64,000 nucleotides of DNA, from the NCBI RefSeq assembly GCF_963576615.1, contig NC_088712.1:57677010-57741009 (forward strand), read 5' to 3'. Origin of the DNA: Watersipora subatra. Its lineage: Eukaryota; Bryozoa; Gymnolaemata; Cheilostomatida; Watersiporidae. Positions 62,001 to 64,000 of this stretch are shown in pieces (within the stretch, counting starts at the first letter, position 1; each line of letters opens with the position of its first letter). The position numbers were made by a program, and so were the translations under genes. The notes under the pieces were generated by a model. That model worked only from the letters and a program-made list of their open reading frames with translations, ran no database searches and was not told the DNA's origin.

Positions 62001-64000
62001 TTTTGCGCAAAAATTTATGTAGAAAAAAAAAAGATTACAATGTTTAACTAAAGACCAGTCTCTATTGTAAACGTTAGTAGAATTTAAGAATAACATAAAT
62101 TGAAAATAAAATCTATAAGAACAAATAAAACTAACTGATACAAAAATAGAAAACTGACTGAGCGCACAAATAACGACATGTTTAGTCGTTGTTGTTGCCT
62201 AAGTTCTCAAGTTCTACTAAAGTTTACCGCTGAGACTGGTTGCTGGTTAAACGTTATAATCTTATTTTTTCTGCATAAATTTTTTCGCGAAATCCGTTAT
62301 GATTACCAATGGAGCGACCGACAACATCGCAACCAAGCCACATAGACGGAAGAGAACAACTCCCTATAAGGGCAGCTGATGCATCAGGTGCAGTACATTT
62401 TGTGACAAGCTGTTTTGTTGCTCGCCCGCTCGACGGGGGAACAACTCCACAAAAAACAACAGTTTGTTAAGACAGACTATTGAGATGTACACACAAGGAG
62501 ATAATTGCAGTAATGGGATGTTTAGATAATAAACTAATAAAATAAAAGTAAAATAAAAGTATACAATTTCTGAAATATGCAATTCGTGTACCGATATTGA
62601 CAGCATTCGAGTGACCACTAGTTATTACTCCCACGTTCGTCTCCGCATATAATCAATAATCATTGATTATATTATGAAAAACCAGCAGATCTAACACTAG
62701 CGTGGACAAATAACAGAACTTTAATTTGAGAAAGATCAAAATTGCAAAAATGAACTTACAAAAAAATTTTAGTAGGTTTTATCAAAAAGTATAAACATTT
62801 TACGACCACTTACAATTGTTTTTTTGTTCACGATTGTTCTAGATAAATTAACTAACACAACTTGATCACGGTTGAAAACCTTCAGAAAAAAACGAGCGGA
62901 ATGGCATCGTTGCCAATGCAGTGGCTGATATCTGCTATTGCGTTCAAGTTGCAGCATTACCTGTCTCTATTCTATCGATCTCTTTGCAACTATAGATGCC
63001 ATAATCGCACTTTCGCTTGATCTGAGTATTTTAACCGTGATCAGGTATTGTTGACTTCAATCTTGAAACAATGGCAGCCAGATCACCTCCAACATCAAAA
63101 ACAATCACAAATAATCGGAAAATACTGATACTTTCTGATAAAATCTACTAAAATTTTACGCAAGTTCAGTTTTAAACGATCAATCGAATTTTGGCCTGAT
63201 AGATTCATAACAGAAACAAATCTACAGAAATACCTATCACTAGTTGTGCAAGATTTACAAACGCAAGCAAAGCGAGCTCACAATCATGTTATTAACGTTA
63301 AGTAGCCTCTGTCCCAAGGAATCTCCTATGAGAAGTCAAGAGGCAAAAACCGGGCATATAGCCTACCAGTGAAGTGTTTACATGTCATCATGGAGCATGC
63401 AGGCGAGGCATGCCGGCTCTGCAGTGAAACGGGCATAGCAGCAGATGAACCCAGATAAGATTCCCTTGTCACAAAGGAAGGAGTTTATTAGAGGTCAACT
63501 AAGAGTCAGGTGCCGAGCTTGTTTGCCTGCTCAGTTTGTTTTTAATGTCAAGTGATGACGCCATGCATGGTTTGTTGATACAGCCATGGCAGCGGAGAGC
63601 CTTCTAACAATAGCCTGTCAGCTGGCGTGATAAACTATAAAATGTAAGCAATCGTGACACTGCTCACCTTCATGCACTTCAAATTATCTTTATGCGACCT
63701 TCATCTAACCTTCCCTTGATATGTGTCAGAGAGGCCGTATAATAGCTACTACTTCACGGTGTTAATGCTGCTTCTTCACCTCGCAGCAGCGGTAGTCATA
63801 AAGGTAGAGAAATAACCTCATTTACGGTAACAACATATATTTTGTTACACCGTAGGAAGAACTTTTTTTGCGCCAGTTTTAATGTTAAACCATAACTGTC
63901 ACGAACAACTTTTATCGTGTTTAGTAAGTAAATCAGACACGCTGATTCCGATTTTGTACTCAAAATAAAGATTAGTCCACTAACCTTCAAAGTCATTTAG
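50078..64000 (-). CDS. Large Ser/Pro/Asn-rich, probably nuclear regulatory protein (partial)
   Basis: Minus-strand exons with matching phases: 63985-64000 (edge, tentative), 61298-61449, 59801-60029, 55820-56223, 55135-55277, 53503-53675, 52550-52721, 50416-50580 and a tentative last exon 50078-50147 ending HLHMAS-stop. About 450-490 residues are visible. They are low-complexity and rich in Ser, Pro, Thr, Asn and Gln, with short phospho-site-like motifs: SRCTSPVNG, GRSMPATPTP, SCPSTPLNS, ARNTPVLP, SAFIPIRDC, SPPSTPNG. There is an acidic helix ELEINEILDIIE and a basic PLKRKRN stretch like a nuclear localisation signal. No folded domain is visible; any DNA-binding domain should lie upstream, off the right edge. 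The style recalls the long C-terminal regions of transcription factors such as RFX5/7, but that is only a guess and I name no gene. One intron carries a 3 kb transposon; the exon at 55135 ends inside a tandem repeat. Confidence 0.68.
52110..52350. repeat. 16-bp tandem repeat, ~15 units
   Basis: AGTCCTATCTAGCTAT units with A/G alternation, in an intron of the Ser/Pro-rich gene. Single diverged units continue to about 52455. Confidence 0.85.
52722..53213 (+). repeat. ~490-bp dispersed repeat, copy 2, abutting an exon
   Basis: Same repeat as 21061-21530, here in an intron of the Ser/Pro-rich gene. Its left edge CTGGCCGGAAG is, on the minus strand, the CCGGCCAG that ends the intron. The repeat therefore appears to supply the splice acceptor of exon 52550-52721. 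Confidence 0.6.
54895..55140. repeat. ~61-bp tandem repeat, 4 units, containing a splice donor
   Basis: Units with CTACGATTGACGGAGAGGTC, TCTAGCAAAGCTACCAAATG and TCTCATGGCCTACCTGAACC. On the minus strand each unit contains GGTTCAG|GTAGGC (one copy has GCAGGC). The first of these is the donor of exon 55135-55277, so the repeat arose from the exon-intron junction. Confidence 0.75.
55340..55690 (+). repeat. ~250-350 bp intronic repeat, copy 1
   Basis: Shares CTATTGCGTTCAAGTTGCAG, TAATCGCA-TTTCGCTT and TTTTCTGATAAAATCTA with 62860-63170, in the same orientation. Both copies lie in introns of the Ser/Pro-rich gene. Type unknown. Confidence 0.5.
56750..59760. mobile_element. 3 kb TIR DNA transposon with TA target, nested host
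   Basis: The left end is CCGTAAAACCTCTATTTGAA and the right end is TTCAAATAGAGGTTTTATGG, with TA outside both (56748-56749 and 59761-59762). The left subterminal region has roughly 20-bp tandem copies of GCCTTTATTTGAACGCC. A short related stretch (TATAAACGCCACATCTAATA) precedes the right end. The interior shows no open transposase. A second transposon is inserted at 58435-59224. The whole lies in an intron of the Ser/Pro-rich gene, ending only 40 bp from an exon donor. Confidence 0.75.
58435..59224. mobile_element. 790-bp mariner/pogo-like MITE nested in the 3 kb element
   Basis: Terminal inverted repeats CAGTGGAACCTCGGTTCTCG and CGACAACCGAGGTTCCACTG are flanked by TA at 58433-58434 and 59225-59226. 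No transposase is readable. The CAGTNNNACYTCG start resembles the Tigger-like ends at 45634, so it may be a non-autonomous relative. Confidence 0.78.
61813..62479. mobile_element. Long-TIR foldback element, copy 3
   Basis: A 667-bp member of the same family, TAGCCTGTCTTGAC to AAGACAGACTA. The 9-bp flanks are TTGAGATGC (61804-61812) and TTGAGATGT (62480-62488). It lies in an intron of the Ser/Pro-rich gene and interrupts the second unit of a roughly 65-bp direct repeat (about 61740-61803, resuming to about 62545). Confidence 0.8.
62860..63170 (+). repeat. ~250-350 bp intronic repeat, copy 2
   Basis: Partner of 55340-55690 in the same orientation. Diverged enough to be an old pair. Confidence 0.5.

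Overview
This is a 64 kb piece of an AT-rich, intron-rich animal genome. It has no operons or closely packed ORFs. Coding sequence is in short exons with GT-AG junctions and matching phases, embedded in transposons, tRNA-headed SINE-like repeats, minisatellites and microsatellites. A marine invertebrate, perhaps a lophotrochozoan, is my guess; nothing in the window fixes the phylum.

Layout. (1) 1423-6241, minus strand: the 5' half of a leishmanolysin-like (peptidase M8) gene. It has a signal-peptide exon and three further exons; the catalytic part lies off the left edge. (2) About 9.1-41.6 kb: a local segmental duplication carrying three minus-strand copies of a cyclase-family metal-dependent hydrolase (isatin hydrolase / KynB-like). 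Copy C (32395-41054) has all eight exons and the metal-binding motif. Copy B (22344-28201) has all eight exons but an in-frame stop and an Asp-to-His change at a metal ligand. Copy A (13066-14681) keeps only the last two exons and ends where an old BEL/Pao fragment and a truncated pogo/Tigger transposon begin. Each copy that retains the last exon ends in a hydrophobic, GPI-anchor-like tail. Copies A and C also share a plus-strand ORF region that I do not recognise. (3) 41.7-50.0 kb: gene-poor, with a 1 kb minisatellite of 19-bp units, a pogo/Tigger-like element and a Helitron-like element. (4) 50.1-64.0 kb, minus strand: at least eight phase-consistent exons of a large Ser/Pro/Asn-rich, probably nuclear regulatory protein whose N-terminus lies off the right edge. 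One intron holds a 3 kb TIR transposon with a second transposon nested inside it.

The most informative parts are the mobile elements caught next to paralogous empty sites. Three long-TIR foldback elements of about 650 bp have 9-bp target duplications (Mutator-like). Helitron-like elements with A|T flanks carry an internal tRNA-like segment. The duplicated cyclase units date some of these insertions. The three cyclase copies also show a graded series of decay: a near-intact gene, a stop-bearing gene, and a two-exon remnant with shifting splice sites. No CRISPR, rRNA, operon or bacterial feature was found.
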